A DNA stretch of 64,000 bases, taken from contig JAFUEV010000005.1 of NCBI GenBank assembly GCA_017470245.1, positions 119,292 through 183,291 of the forward strand. Reading direction: 5' to 3'. The position numbers were made by a program, and so were the translations under genes. Below the pieces are notes generated by a model. That model ran no database searches. It had not been told where the DNA came from and worked only from the letters and a program-made list of their open reading frames with translations. Each line of letters opens with the position of its first letter. Within the stretch, counting starts at the first letter, position 1. Below, piece after piece: positions 43,404-53,600 of the stretch. The DNA is from a bacterium. Its GTDB lineage: Bacteria; Cyanobacteriota; Vampirovibrionia; Gastranaerophilales; Gastranaerophilaceae.

Positions 43404-46028
43404 ATGGTACAAAAAACAACTAGAAATGAAGCGTTTAACGGTTATTTTTTTGATGATGTTAAAACAGAAAAAACATTTTATTCAAGTCTGAATACAATTA
43501 CAACTTCAAAAGCAAAAACTATAACAAAACAGGCTGTTTCAAATCTAAAATTACTTGATGTAACTGACTATACAGTAACAACAGGAGAATCTATAATCAA
43601 TGACGCTGCTGCAAATAAAACACTAATAGATTTGGGATATAGTGCAAAACTTGATTATTCCGGGTATTTGAACAAAGAACAAGACTATTACATTTTTGGT
43701 TCACCATACAAAATGTCACTGGCAAACAGACAAAATTACAATAATTGCGGTGTTGAATCAACCTTAAATACATTGATAATGGCCGGTAAAATGACAATTG
43801 GCAACGAAAAGAAAACCGAAAAGACATTTTTAAGCAATATTATGTCACTGGGTTTATGTGATGATGACGGCGAAATTGGCATTTTAGATGAATCAGACGG
43901 CGGAACACTTCCTTATAATTATAAAGCTATTCTTGACTTATACGGAATTGAATCTGAAACATACTATTCAAAAACAGATGAAAGTATAGAACTTTCCGGA
44001 AAACAATTTGAAGATGAAGGACTAAAAAAGCTGGGATATAAAATCAGCCAAGGATATGGAGCTGTACTAGGAGTTTGTTCAAGTATATTATGGCAAGAGA
44101 AAAAATCTGAAACAGGTGATAGAGATATTGATCACGCTATTACCGTACTGGGTGTAGTGTATGATACAAAAACACCGAATGAAACAACATCTCCTGTCGG
44201 CTTTTTCATTCAAGATACCGGTGCTTGGATGACAAGATTTATCTCCACAGAAGAATTAATTTCAGCAACATTATATAAAGAATATTGTGACGGACTAACT
44301 CCTGAAGATGAAAACTATAACAAAGAATTAAAAGGAAAAACTGGCGAAGGATTATATATAACAATAACGTCAGAACCGATTAAAGATGCAACAAATAACA
44401 TTAATGCAACCGGAGATAAATTTGATAATACACTTTTAGGAAATAGCGGAAATAATATCATCAAAGGTATGGCCGGTAATGATTTGTTATATGGCGGAAA
44501 CGGCAACGATACAATTTATGGAGGTGCAGGAAACGATACCATATACGGAAATGGCGGGATTGCAGAAGATAGTTATATGTATGGATTAGCTGATGATAAT
44601 GAGAAAAAATTTATTGGCATTAATAGTTTAAATGGCGGTGACGGAAAAGATGTTATCTATGGCGGAAATTCTTCAGACTATATATTCGGCGGAAACGGCA
44701 ACGATACGCTCTATGGAAATGCAGGAATAGACGTACTCTATGGAGGAAAAGGCAACGACGAAATTCATGGTGGTTCAAGTACCGACAAAATATTAGGGGA
44801 AGCAGGTAATGATATTATTTTCGGAGATGATGGAGATGATACTATAAATGGTGGTACAGGAAATGATACTATATATGGTGGAGCCGGTAATGACAGAATT
44901 GAATGCGGAAAAGGTAATGATACCATAATTATAGAAGGAAAAAAACACGGTATAGATATGATATCATCATCAAGCGGAAATACAACTATTAAATTTACAG
45001 AAAAAGATGGTGAAAAACTTTCTATTGATGATTTATATTTTGAAATAGAAAATGATGAAGAAAAACCTAATATGACTAATATACAAATTGCATATACGGA
45101 CGATGAAGATAACATTGAAGACGGTATTGAATTTGATTACTTATTTAATTCCAAAAAGAATACAAATAAAAATCTGACAATAGAAGACGGAAATAATGAA
45201 AAATATCGTGTTTCTATTTCAAAATCCACAAAAGCAACCGTTGCTGATACAAGCACAAAAAAAGGACATGATGATATAAATAATATTTTATTTACTACTA
45301 ATTTAAAAAATAAAACAATAAAAACGAGTACAAAAAATGATATTGTTTATATGATGGAAACAACAAGTGAGCTTTATAGTGAAAAAGACTATAACAGAGT
45401 TGACACTATAACTTATACGGGAGGTTACGATAAATACTATTCACATGCCGGAGATACTTCATATATAGTTAACTTTGATAATAGTGCAAACCTACAAATA
45501 TTTGATAACATCAATTTAATAAAAACTCAAATTATAGATGTAGAAACATTTGAACTAAAAGATTATACTGTCGAAGCAAGTAAAAATGATGAAATTAAAT
45601 TCAGTACAGATTTTAATTCGTTATCATTTTTATTTGATGTAACAACAGACAAGAAAGTTTCCGATAATACAAATTTATTTGCATTATATAATGATGATAA
45701 TCTTTACAACAGAATATCAAATATTATTTCGGGTGAAAAAACAAACGGTATTGTAACAATCAATGACTTCTTTAAAGAAGGTAAATCATTAGAACAACAA
45801 GATGACAAATATGATTTCTACGGAAACGGAAACATAGAAAAAATATATACAAAAAATGATACAGGATATGCATTATATGAAAATATAAATACTGATATTG
45901 CTCAAATAGCAAGCAGTGTAGCAAGTTGGCTTGACGGCAAAGGATATTCTAGTGCATTTGATGCAATTGAAAATATTACAGACACTGAAGTTTTAAAAAC
46001 GTTAATTCAATGCTACAGTGTTGCATAA
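43404..46028 (+). CDS. RTX-repeat protein with a papain/C39-like peptidase domain
   Basis: 874 residues without a signal peptide. Residues ~95-300 look like a cysteine-peptidase fold: Cys115 in NYNNCGVESTLNTL, His244 in DHAITVLGV, Asp271 in FIQDTGAW. Residues ~340-515 contain about 17 RTX nonapeptides (GGxGNDxIY), which bind calcium and mark type I secretion. The C-terminal ~50 residues (VASWLDGKGYSSAFDAI, then VLKTLIQC) resemble the end of the other RTX protein at 46131-50294 and may be the secretion signal. No ABC exporter genes are nearby. AAAGG ribosome site. Function inferred: secreted, calcium-folded protease or bacteriocin-like protein; no experimental homologue recognised. Confidence 0.82.
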   Translation: MVQKTTRNEAFNGYFFDDVKTEKTFYSSLNTITTSKAKTITKQAVSNLKLLDVTDYTVTTGESIINDAAANKTLIDLGYSAKLDYSGYLNKEQDYYIFGSPYKMSLANRQNYNNCGVESTLNTLIMAGKMTIGNEKKTEKTFLSNIMSLGLCDDDGEIGILDESDGGTLPYNYKAILDLYGIESETYYSKTDESIELSGKQFEDEGLKKLGYKISQGYGAVLGVCSSILWQEKKSETGDRDIDHAITVLGVVYDTKTPNETTSPVGFFIQDTGAWMTRFISTEELISATLYKEYCDGLTPEDENYNKELKGKTGEGLYITITSEPIKDATNNINATGDKFDNTLLGNSGNNIIKGMAGNDLLYGGNGNDTIYGGAGNDTIYGNGGIAEDSYMYGLADDNEKKFIGINSLNGGDGKDVIYGGNSSDYIFGGNGNDTLYGNAGIDVLYGGKGNDEIHGGSSTDKILGEAGNDIIFGDDGDDTINGGTGNDTIYGGAGNDRIECGKGNDTIIIEGKKHGIDMISSSSGNTTIKFTEKDGEKLSIDDLYFEIENDEEKPNMTNIQIAYTDDEDNIEDGIEFDYLFNSKKNTNKNLTIEDGNNEKYRVSISKSTKATVADTSTKKGHDDINNILFTTNLKNKTIKTSTKNDIVYMMETTSELYSEKDYNRVDTITYTGGYDKYYSHAGDTSYIVNFDNSANLQIFDNINLIKTQIIDVETFELKDYTVEASKNDEIKFSTDFNSLSFLFDVTTDKKVSDNTNLFALYNDDNLYNRISNIISGEKTNGIVTINDFFKEGKSLEQQDDKYDFYGNGNIEKIYTKNDTGYALYENINTDIAQIASSVASWLDGKGYSSAFDAIENITDTEVLKTLIQCYSVA

Positions 46029-46072
46029 GTTGCTATTATAATATTATTTTATAACAATAAAACCTAAACAGG

Positions 46073-46108
46073 AAAAAAGAAACGGCAGAAATAATATTCT
46101 GCCGTTTC
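46073..46108 (-). terminator. Shared terminator between the two convergent RTX genes
   Basis: GAAACGGCAGAA (46079-46090) and TTCTGCCGTTTC (46097-46108) form a perfect 12-bp stem with a 6-base loop. On the minus strand it is followed by a T-rich stretch (TTTTTTCC after CGTTTC), giving a strong terminator for the gene ending at 46131. For the plus strand the tail is weaker. Confidence 0.85.
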
Positions 46109-46130
46109 TATTAAATCAAGTTTTATTTTG

Positions 46131-49100
46131 TTAGTTTGCAACCCAATATTTATCTTGATTGAATATTGCAACAAGTTCATCTTGAAGCATTTTAGAAGCA
46201 CCTTTTGATGATGATGATAATGCTGTATTAACATCACTGAAGTTATGGTTGGTTAACCAAGCAGTAACTTCACCTCTTAACTCACTATTATTATAATCGT
46301 ATGAATAGGAACCGTCGATAACAGATTGGATAGATTCTACACCTTTTATAGTTGCCTTATTACTGTTTTCATCATTTGTATTAACATTAAATGTTGTAGT
46401 AATAACACCGGCTTTATTGATATTAAACCAAATATTTATGTTTTCCTTATTTGTGAAGATAAGTGCCGTATCTATATCTTCTGCACCTTTACCGGTATCT
46501 GTAATAGTTGTTTTTTCTTTTATTGAACCATCAAACAAGAAATATGTATCGCTTCCGTTACCGCCATTTATTGTATTAGTGCCATTTCCACCTGTAATTT
46601 CATCATTTCCGCTGCCGCCATTTAATGTATCATTATAGTTTGAACCTATAATAAAATCATTACCGGCACCACCATTAATAGTAACACCTTTACTATTTTG
46701 TATTGCAGCTTTTACATAACCTGATGCGTCAATAGTTTCAGAATGCCATGTTCCTGTATATGATGTTTTCTTTGAAGAGAAAGAATTAAACTCAGGTAAA
46801 TACCTATCCATTCTCAAATTAAGAATATAGTCATTATCGTGATACAGATTAACAGAACCCAATGCACCAGTTACATCTTTAGTACCAAAATTCTTTAAGG
46901 TAAATAGTTTATCATCGCCATATTGTATTATTAAATCATTTTTACTTATTTTATATGACAACAATTCTCTATCAATATCACCTGAAAGAACAATATCTAA
47001 ATTTTCATTCTTAGTAAGGTTAATTGTATCAGAACCATCACCCAATGAATAGTATAGTCTGTTAAAACCGGTGCCACCTGTAATAACATCATTTCCCGTA
47101 CCGGCGAATATTTCATCATCACCTTTGCCTGACTTGATTGTATCGTTCAATGTACCGCCAAAGATTATATCATTTTGTTTTGAACCCGTGATATTATTCT
47201 TTTTCTCTTGTTTACCTTCAAAATAAACGCTTGCATATTGCAAATCAATTTGTTCTCCTCCTGCATACAATATATATGCATTTTTTGAATTAAAATAATT
47301 TGCAAGTCTTATTGAACTCATACCTTCTTGGGATATATCTTTAGCATAGTCTATAATCAAATCATTACCGGATTTTGAATAAGCATAATTTTGCTCACCC
47401 ATTAAATATTTATGGTATCCGTCTACAAATCCTTTCGTTCCGTTGAGTTGCAAATCACCTATGGAATCCATTCTAATAAGGACAGCACCCTTGCCGCTGG
47501 AATAAATTGTATCATTACCATCATACATTGTTTCATATATAAATGAATTATCGCCATTACCGCTATACAATTTATCGTTACCGAGACCACCGACAGCATT
47601 GTTGTTACCATTTCCCAGGTTAATAACATCATCACCATTTCCGCCTCTGATGAAATCATCACCGGCACTGCCTGTTAATGTATCATTACCATCACCACCA
47701 TATATATCTCCTGCTGATTTAGATTTCTTATTTTCTGCTAAACGTGGCAAAATTTTACTTTGATAATCATGTACTAAATCTAAGATATAACCGTCTTGAA
47801 GATTTATCCATTTAACAGATGTATTACCTTTTTTAGTGAAATAATCAGTAACCGTAATAGATGAACCATTGCCCCTATCATAAACAACAACCAGGTTATT
47901 ACCTTTTCTTGTAAAGGTTAAATCATCAAGAGTTCTTGATCTTAAATCAATATAATCTCTGCCTTTTCCGTTGTATATTGTATCGTATCCGCCAAAGCCA
48001 CCTTCATATACAATATGGTTTTCACCATTTTGTCCGTAGATTTTTTTATTACCAAATCCGTTAAACAATACATCTTCACCGGCACCAAGTTTAATTACAT
48101 CGTTACCTGTAAGAGAAATAATAGTATCATCTCCCGAACTTGCAACAATAGTATCATTATATCTTGTAGTCTCAATTACATCACTAAACTTTGTACCGGT
48201 TACAGAATTAGCAATATTTTCATTTAGTATATAGCTAATAGTTGTATCTTGTATTATTTTTAAGAAATCATAACCAAAATCTTTATCGGTACCATATTGT
48301 TCAAAATACTCTGCTGCCATTTGTATTGTATTTTGGTCATTTAACTTTGCAATATTAGCGTATAAATTCTTTGAGAAATAATCTTTAACCATTAATTCGC
48401 AATGGTTTTCATCATTTTCATTATATTTTATCAACAAGCTTCCATTTTGATTATAATACTTAAAATCATCAGAAATTATTTCTTTAAATATTAAAGTATC
48501 TTTACCGCTACCCGGATTTATAATTTGTTGAGACCCTAAAATATCTTCTCTGCTAAAGACGTATGTATCATTACCGCTTCCGCCATATAATACGTTACTT
48601 CCGGCACCACCATCTAACCAGTCGTTACCTGCGCCACCATATAAGGTATCATTACCTTCACCACCATACAAGTTATCAGCGTTTGCACCACATTTTAATA
48701 CATTATTTCCTCTGTTACCAAATAATGTATTTCTTCTGTCATTACCATATAAGTTTAAATCATCTGCCCAAGATTTAATTTCATCCTCGGTTTCGGTAAA
48801 CCAAATAACGCCTACACCATATGCTCTGCTTTGTCCCATTATTTTCTTACCTGTTAAGAAATTATATGCTTGTTCAGCGGTAATCTGTGTAACACCGGCA
48901 CCATGACCTAACCATCCGCCTGTATCAACAACGTATAATCCGGTAACATCTGTTATTGATGAAAGCTGATGTCCTGAATAAAAGTTCGTTTCTCCGCCAA
49001 TATCAGTTTCTTTTGAGCCTGCAAGAGTAATAGCGTGGTTTTCTTCGCCGCCACCCATATAATTGACGGATGCAGAACCTGCCAAAATTATACCTTTACC

Positions 49101-50294
49101 GGCTTTCATTGCATCATTTAATACAGTTAGGAACGTACCATAAGTTGCAATATTACTATTTAATAATTCAGCCGTATAATGAGGGAAAAGTTCAAAATTT
49201 TCAGTAATATCTCTAAGAGCAACATTTTGATCTGCAAATTGAATATTAGCTAATTTTGTTGTTTTAGACTTTGGATCATCAGGATCCGCAAAATAATTTA
49301 TTATCCTTACATAGTTAACTTCAGTAAAATATATAACCAAATCTCTGCCATCTTCTGCTATAGCATAAGGTTGGTTGCAAAAATCTTCATAGTATAGATT
49401 GTTAAATACAATTGTATCAGAATCACCCCACTCACAATCGTCTATGCTATAATTCTGCATACCTGAAACAACATATTCTTCATGTTTTTCAATTGTTTCT
49501 TCTTTTTCATTTCCTGATTCATCAATTGTCTTAACAACTTGACCTTCATTTGTATATGGATTAATTTCTTTTAATTCAGGTAAATAAAGGATTTTAGTAC
49601 CTGTTGTTTCGGATTTAACACCACAACTTGTTAATAAAGCGGCAATTCTTTCAATTGTATCGTGATACAAATGGTCTAAATCAGAAATATTAACTTTATA
49701 ACTTCCGCCATCTTCATACTCTATATCTTTAACGGATTTATAAGCACTTACATCTTTACTGTGGTTACAATAATTGTTTTGAATAGCATATAAAGTAAAA
49801 AGTTCTTCAGTAGAGGTAAAATCTACTGCAGCAGGTTTAACTGTTTTTGTTATTTCTTCACCTGTCCAAGGATCAATTTCCTTAACAATTTTAGGTGCAG
49901 TATATTTTGATATAACGTCAGCCGTAGGTTCAACAATATCTCTTTTTCCTGCAATAGATAAAATATTTAATGCCGAATCAACACCGCAGTTATTATATTT
50001 TTGGTCTACATCATACACCCATTTATTAGGATGACCATATATACGACCACCATCATCAGCAATATAATCATCATAATTCAATAAAGTACCTGTTTCTTGG
50101 AAAGAACCTGATGTGGGTTTTAAAGTATATGTTTTATTAAAGACTTTACCTGTTACATATTTTTTATTTTTTACTTTACCGTCAGAATCAGCCATACTTC
50201 CCGTATTAACAAATATATGGTTTGCATATATAGTTTGGTTTTCATCGCCGAAATAGCTGTTTAACGATTTTTTAGTTGAATTTGTAGTTGACAT
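46131..50294 (-). CDS. Large RTX-repeat protein with a papain/C39-like peptidase domain
   Basis: 1387 residues, a longer relative of the protein at 43404-46028. The peptidase-like part spans ~95-470: Cys103 (YNNCGVDSALNIL), His420 (ENHAITLAG) and Asp457 (YVVDTGGW), with a large insertion between Cys and His. RTX nonapeptides occur in several blocks (~520-580, 700-760, 880-930, 1070-1110, 1220-1260). Between the blocks, five segments such as LVVVYDRGNGSSITVTDYF and LIIDYAKD...LANYF match the haemolysin-type calcium-binding-related motif. The end (EVTAWLTNHNFSDVNTAL, then MLQDELVAIF) is like that of its partner. GAGGAG ribosome site. Probably exported by a type I system encoded elsewhere. Confidence 0.82.
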   Translation of the reverse strand: MSTTNSTKKSLNSYFGDENQTIYANHIFVNTGSMADSDGKVKNKKYVTGKVFNKTYTLKPTSGSFQETGTLLNYDDYIADDGGRIYGHPNKWVYDVDQKYNNCGVDSALNILSIAGKRDIVEPTADVISKYTAPKIVKEIDPWTGEEITKTVKPAAVDFTSTEELFTLYAIQNNYCNHSKDVSAYKSVKDIEYEDGGSYKVNISDLDHLYHDTIERIAALLTSCGVKSETTGTKILYLPELKEINPYTNEGQVVKTIDESGNEKEETIEKHEEYVVSGMQNYSIDDCEWGDSDTIVFNNLYYEDFCNQPYAIAEDGRDLVIYFTEVNYVRIINYFADPDDPKSKTTKLANIQFADQNVALRDITENFELFPHYTAELLNSNIATYGTFLTVLNDAMKAGKGIILAGSASVNYMGGGEENHAITLAGSKETDIGGETNFYSGHQLSSITDVTGLYVVDTGGWLGHGAGVTQITAEQAYNFLTGKKIMGQSRAYGVGVIWFTETEDEIKSWADDLNLYGNDRRNTLFGNRGNNVLKCGANADNLYGGEGNDTLYGGAGNDWLDGGAGSNVLYGGSGNDTYVFSREDILGSQQIINPGSGKDTLIFKEIISDDFKYYNQNGSLLIKYNENDENHCELMVKDYFSKNLYANIAKLNDQNTIQMAAEYFEQYGTDKDFGYDFLKIIQDTTISYILNENIANSVTGTKFSDVIETTRYNDTIVASSGDDTIISLTGNDVIKLGAGEDVLFNGFGNKKIYGQNGENHIVYEGGFGGYDTIYNGKGRDYIDLRSRTLDDLTFTRKGNNLVVVYDRGNGSSITVTDYFTKKGNTSVKWINLQDGYILDLVHDYQSKILPRLAENKKSKSAGDIYGGDGNDTLTGSAGDDFIRGGNGDDVINLGNGNNNAVGGLGNDKLYSGNGDNSFIYETMYDGNDTIYSSGKGAVLIRMDSIGDLQLNGTKGFVDGYHKYLMGEQNYAYSKSGNDLIIDYAKDISQEGMSSIRLANYFNSKNAYILYAGGEQIDLQYASVYFEGKQEKKNNITGSKQNDIIFGGTLNDTIKSGKGDDEIFAGTGNDVITGGTGFNRLYYSLGDGSDTINLTKNENLDIVLSGDIDRELLSYKISKNDLIIQYGDDKLFTLKNFGTKDVTGALGSVNLYHDNDYILNLRMDRYLPEFNSFSSKKTSYTGTWHSETIDASGYVKAAIQNSKGVTINGGAGNDFIIGSNYNDTLNGGSGNDEITGGNGTNTINGGNGSDTYFLFDGSIKEKTTITDTGKGAEDIDTALIFTNKENINIWFNINKAGVITTTFNVNTNDENSNKATIKGVESIQSVIDGSYSYDYNNSELRGEVTAWLTNHNFSDVNTALSSSSKGASKMLQDELVAIFNQDKYWVAN

Positions 50295-50661
50295 ACTCTT
50301 TCTCCTCGATATAAAAATACTATTCTCGCATATTATAGATTATTCCCTGATTATATATTTTTAACACATGCTTGAAATCGTATAAAAAGTTGAGATAAAA
50401 CCCCAAATTAGTTTAAATTTCATGATTAATCGGCATTTTGACACTTTAAAATACTTTACAAAAAGATACAAATATTTCCTTCAATAGCAGTGTCCATTTT
50501 TGACATAATATTATTATACATTATAGTTATAAACTAAAGAAATGTCATAATAACAAGATTTTTCAATTCTTATGTAATTTTAATACTACAATTAATAAAA
50601 CCTATCGTTTTTAAAAAAATTTTTGAAAATAATAATGTTTTACAAGTGGAATAATAAAACA
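50295..50661 (-). other. Intergenic region upstream of the large RTX gene
   Basis: No ORF or RNA is recognised in these ~370 bases. On the minus strand a TATAAT lies at 50337-50332, about 38 bases before the ATG, without a convincing -35 box, so the promoter is only suggested. The rest is AT-rich. Confidence 0.3.
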
Positions 50662-50695
50662 AAAAAAGACATCTGAAGAATCAGATGTCTTTTTT
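50662..50695 (-). terminator. Terminator of the giant autotransporter gene
   Basis: AAAAAAGACATCTGA-AGAA-TCAGATGTCTTTTTT is a perfect inverted repeat with A and T runs on either side, working in both directions. It lies 3 bases past the stop codon at 50698. Confidence 0.9.
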
Positions 50696-50697
50696 AT

Positions 50698-53600
50698 CTA
50701 TGCCATTTTTTGTGAAATAACTAATGTATATTTATAATTATCATCAAATTTGGTTAAAAGATTAAATTTATTTTTGCCTTTTGTCATTGTAGTTTTTCCG
50801 GCTTGAGATTTTAGATTTGTATTATCTTTAGGTTGAATATATTTTTTCTTAGTAGGAACATTTGAATAATCTTTACCGACAGTCCATCTAAAGCCACCCT
50901 GAAGGACAACACCGTTTCTTCCGCCGTTTCTTACCATTGTTTCACCAAATGCGGTGAATCTGTCCTTCCAAGATTTTTGTATACCTACACCATATTGAAC
51001 ATAAGTTTTTTCTGCAAGGTTTGGTAATACTATATCATTGGCTTTAACTTCACCTCTGCCCATAAATATATTCCAAACAACATCAGCACTTGCATAAGGC
51101 TGCCAGCCGTTCTTTGTATTTCCAATCAATTTAATACCCGGAGCTATTTGAAGTGCATTTAATGCATCTTGTGTAATTCTTGCACCTGCAGCATTTGTAT
51201 AGTTAAGAGTATTTACCCAACTGTATCCCAAGAATACAGAAGGTTGAAGTATAATTTTTCCTTCTTTAAATTCAAAGTTATAACCTGTTTTATTTGCAAT
51301 ACCTGCAGTCAACAATGTTATTTCATCTTTACCGTATCTTGTATCAGCATCACCGGTAGAAGCACCGGTTGATACAGTTACACCGGTGAAGAAATTGCCT
51401 TTATATGCACTTAATGTCGCACCTAAATAACCGCCATTTTGAGTCATACTAATGCCGTCATAAGACATCTGATTTCCGTTATAACCGACAAATCCGGAAA
51501 TAACCCCTTTAAAGCCATTTTTCATCTGGAACATATCGGTATCACCACCATACATTGTTCCGTATGCTATATTATCTACTTTTACACCGCCTTTTAGATT
51601 TACACGTTCAAAAGTAGTATATGGCTTTGTCCACATAGCTTGCGATACTTCCGGTGTTGAATATTCATCAAAACCAACTACAGGTTCAAGAGCGGCATAT
51701 TTATTTGATTGTTCTGCAGCAACTCTATCTTCTTTAGCATATTTCATATATCTTTCCATGTGGAAGAAACCATCATGTAAAGATTGCATTTGATTTTGAT
51801 AACCTGCAACCAGTGCAGTTACACTAGAAGCCATAATTGAAGGGTTAAAGTCTCTATATGAGTTTCCTGTAGGCTCATAGGTTAAATATCCGCCGGATAC
51901 GCTACCTTTAATATATCTTATAGGAGTTAGTACCGTAGGTAGTTTAAATGAATCAGATGTAACATTATCACGACCCAATGTTGTTGTATCACCAAGATGA
52001 ACTCTTATATGATCCTTCATTGTCATACCGCTAACTTTTACGGCACTGACATTAAATGAACCGCCATTATTTGTAATTGAACTTGATTTAAATTTATCTG
52101 TACCTTGAGAACCCAAATTAAAGTCAAGTTTTACATTTGTTTTATCATTAATAGTAACTTTGCCCAAATTAACAGTTTGGTTTTTACCGTTTATTGCATT
52201 AATTGTACCGCCATCAGCTTCAAAACCGGCAACATCTTTTACTTTATCAAATATTAATGTACCGTTATAGAGTGCTAACGTATTATTATCAAGTGTATTA
52301 TTAAGTTTTACGGTACCGTCATCTTCAGGACGCAATTCAACTCTTCCTGAGCCGGTTATATCTTTTATTGTTGAACCGGAATCAACATACTTGATAGTAC
52401 CGTCATTATTAATAGAGTCACTCGTTAGACCTTGAATTTTAGTTGTTATCGTACCGGTAGGTTTATTATCAACAGTTCCTGATACAACACCATCAACGTT
52501 ATCAAAATTACCGCTGTTATCAAGATTTGTTGAAATTGTAGAGTTATTGTCAAAATCACCTGTTTCAGTATTTTTAACATTTCCGTTTATAGTATCATTA
52601 TTTGTAAATTTGCCTGAATTATCAACTTTATCGGTTATTGTGCCATTATTTTCAAAATCAGCACCTTCATTATTTTCAACAGAACCTTTTATTTCTCCTT
52701 TATTATCGGCATTTCCGTTGTTAGTTACATCACCTTCTATATTACCGTTGTTTTTAAGAGTTCCGTCATTTGTAACAGCAGCGATTATTGCAGACTTATT
52801 ATCCAAATCACCTGTATTATTCAATGCACTTTGAGTTATAGAGCCTTCATTTACAACAGTTCCTGATGTATTTGTTGTACCATCACCGGTAACTTTATTT
52901 GTATTTGTTCCGCCGGTTATATTCAAAGTATCGCTATTTTTAACTTCTCCGCCTGCTTTTATATTATCCCCGTTTGAAGTTAATATACCAAGGTTTACGA
53001 TATCTTGTAATGTTTGAATAAGTGCGTTATTAGTCAAATCACCATTGTTTGTAACTTCTTTTTGGTTAATAGTACCGGAATTTGTTACTTCATTACTAAA
53101 GTTAACACTACCGTTATCACCTGTAATTTTATTAGTATTTTCACCACCTGTGAGATTTAAAGTATTATTATTTTGTAATTCATTGCCGGCTTTCAAATTA
53201 TCAGCATTAGCAGTTAATGTACCGTCATTTACTATATTGTTTGTGGTCGTAATAGAACCTTTTTCATCATCGACGGTAACAACTCCTTCAGTATTCGTAA
53301 ATGTTGCCTGTTCTATAGCTGCTTGTATACTTAAATTATCAGCAGTATTTGTTGTTGAACCAGTTCCGGATACATTTCCTGTTATTGTTGTATCTGATTT
53401 TGTATTTAAGTTGCCATTATTTTCTGTTGTTGCAGACAATGTTGTTGTGCCAGTTCCATCTATATTAACTTCAGCATTCGCAGCATTTTTAATTGTTCCT
53501 GCAACAGTCATATCTTCACCTGTTAAATTAAGAACTGCATTTTCTACAGTATTTGCAATTGTTCCATTTGCATTATCAAGTGAATTTGTTATGTTTAAAG

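Noticed and set aside
44400..44940. Tandem DNA repeats suggesting a mobile or structural element
   Set aside because: They are the RTX nonapeptide codons of the secreted protein.
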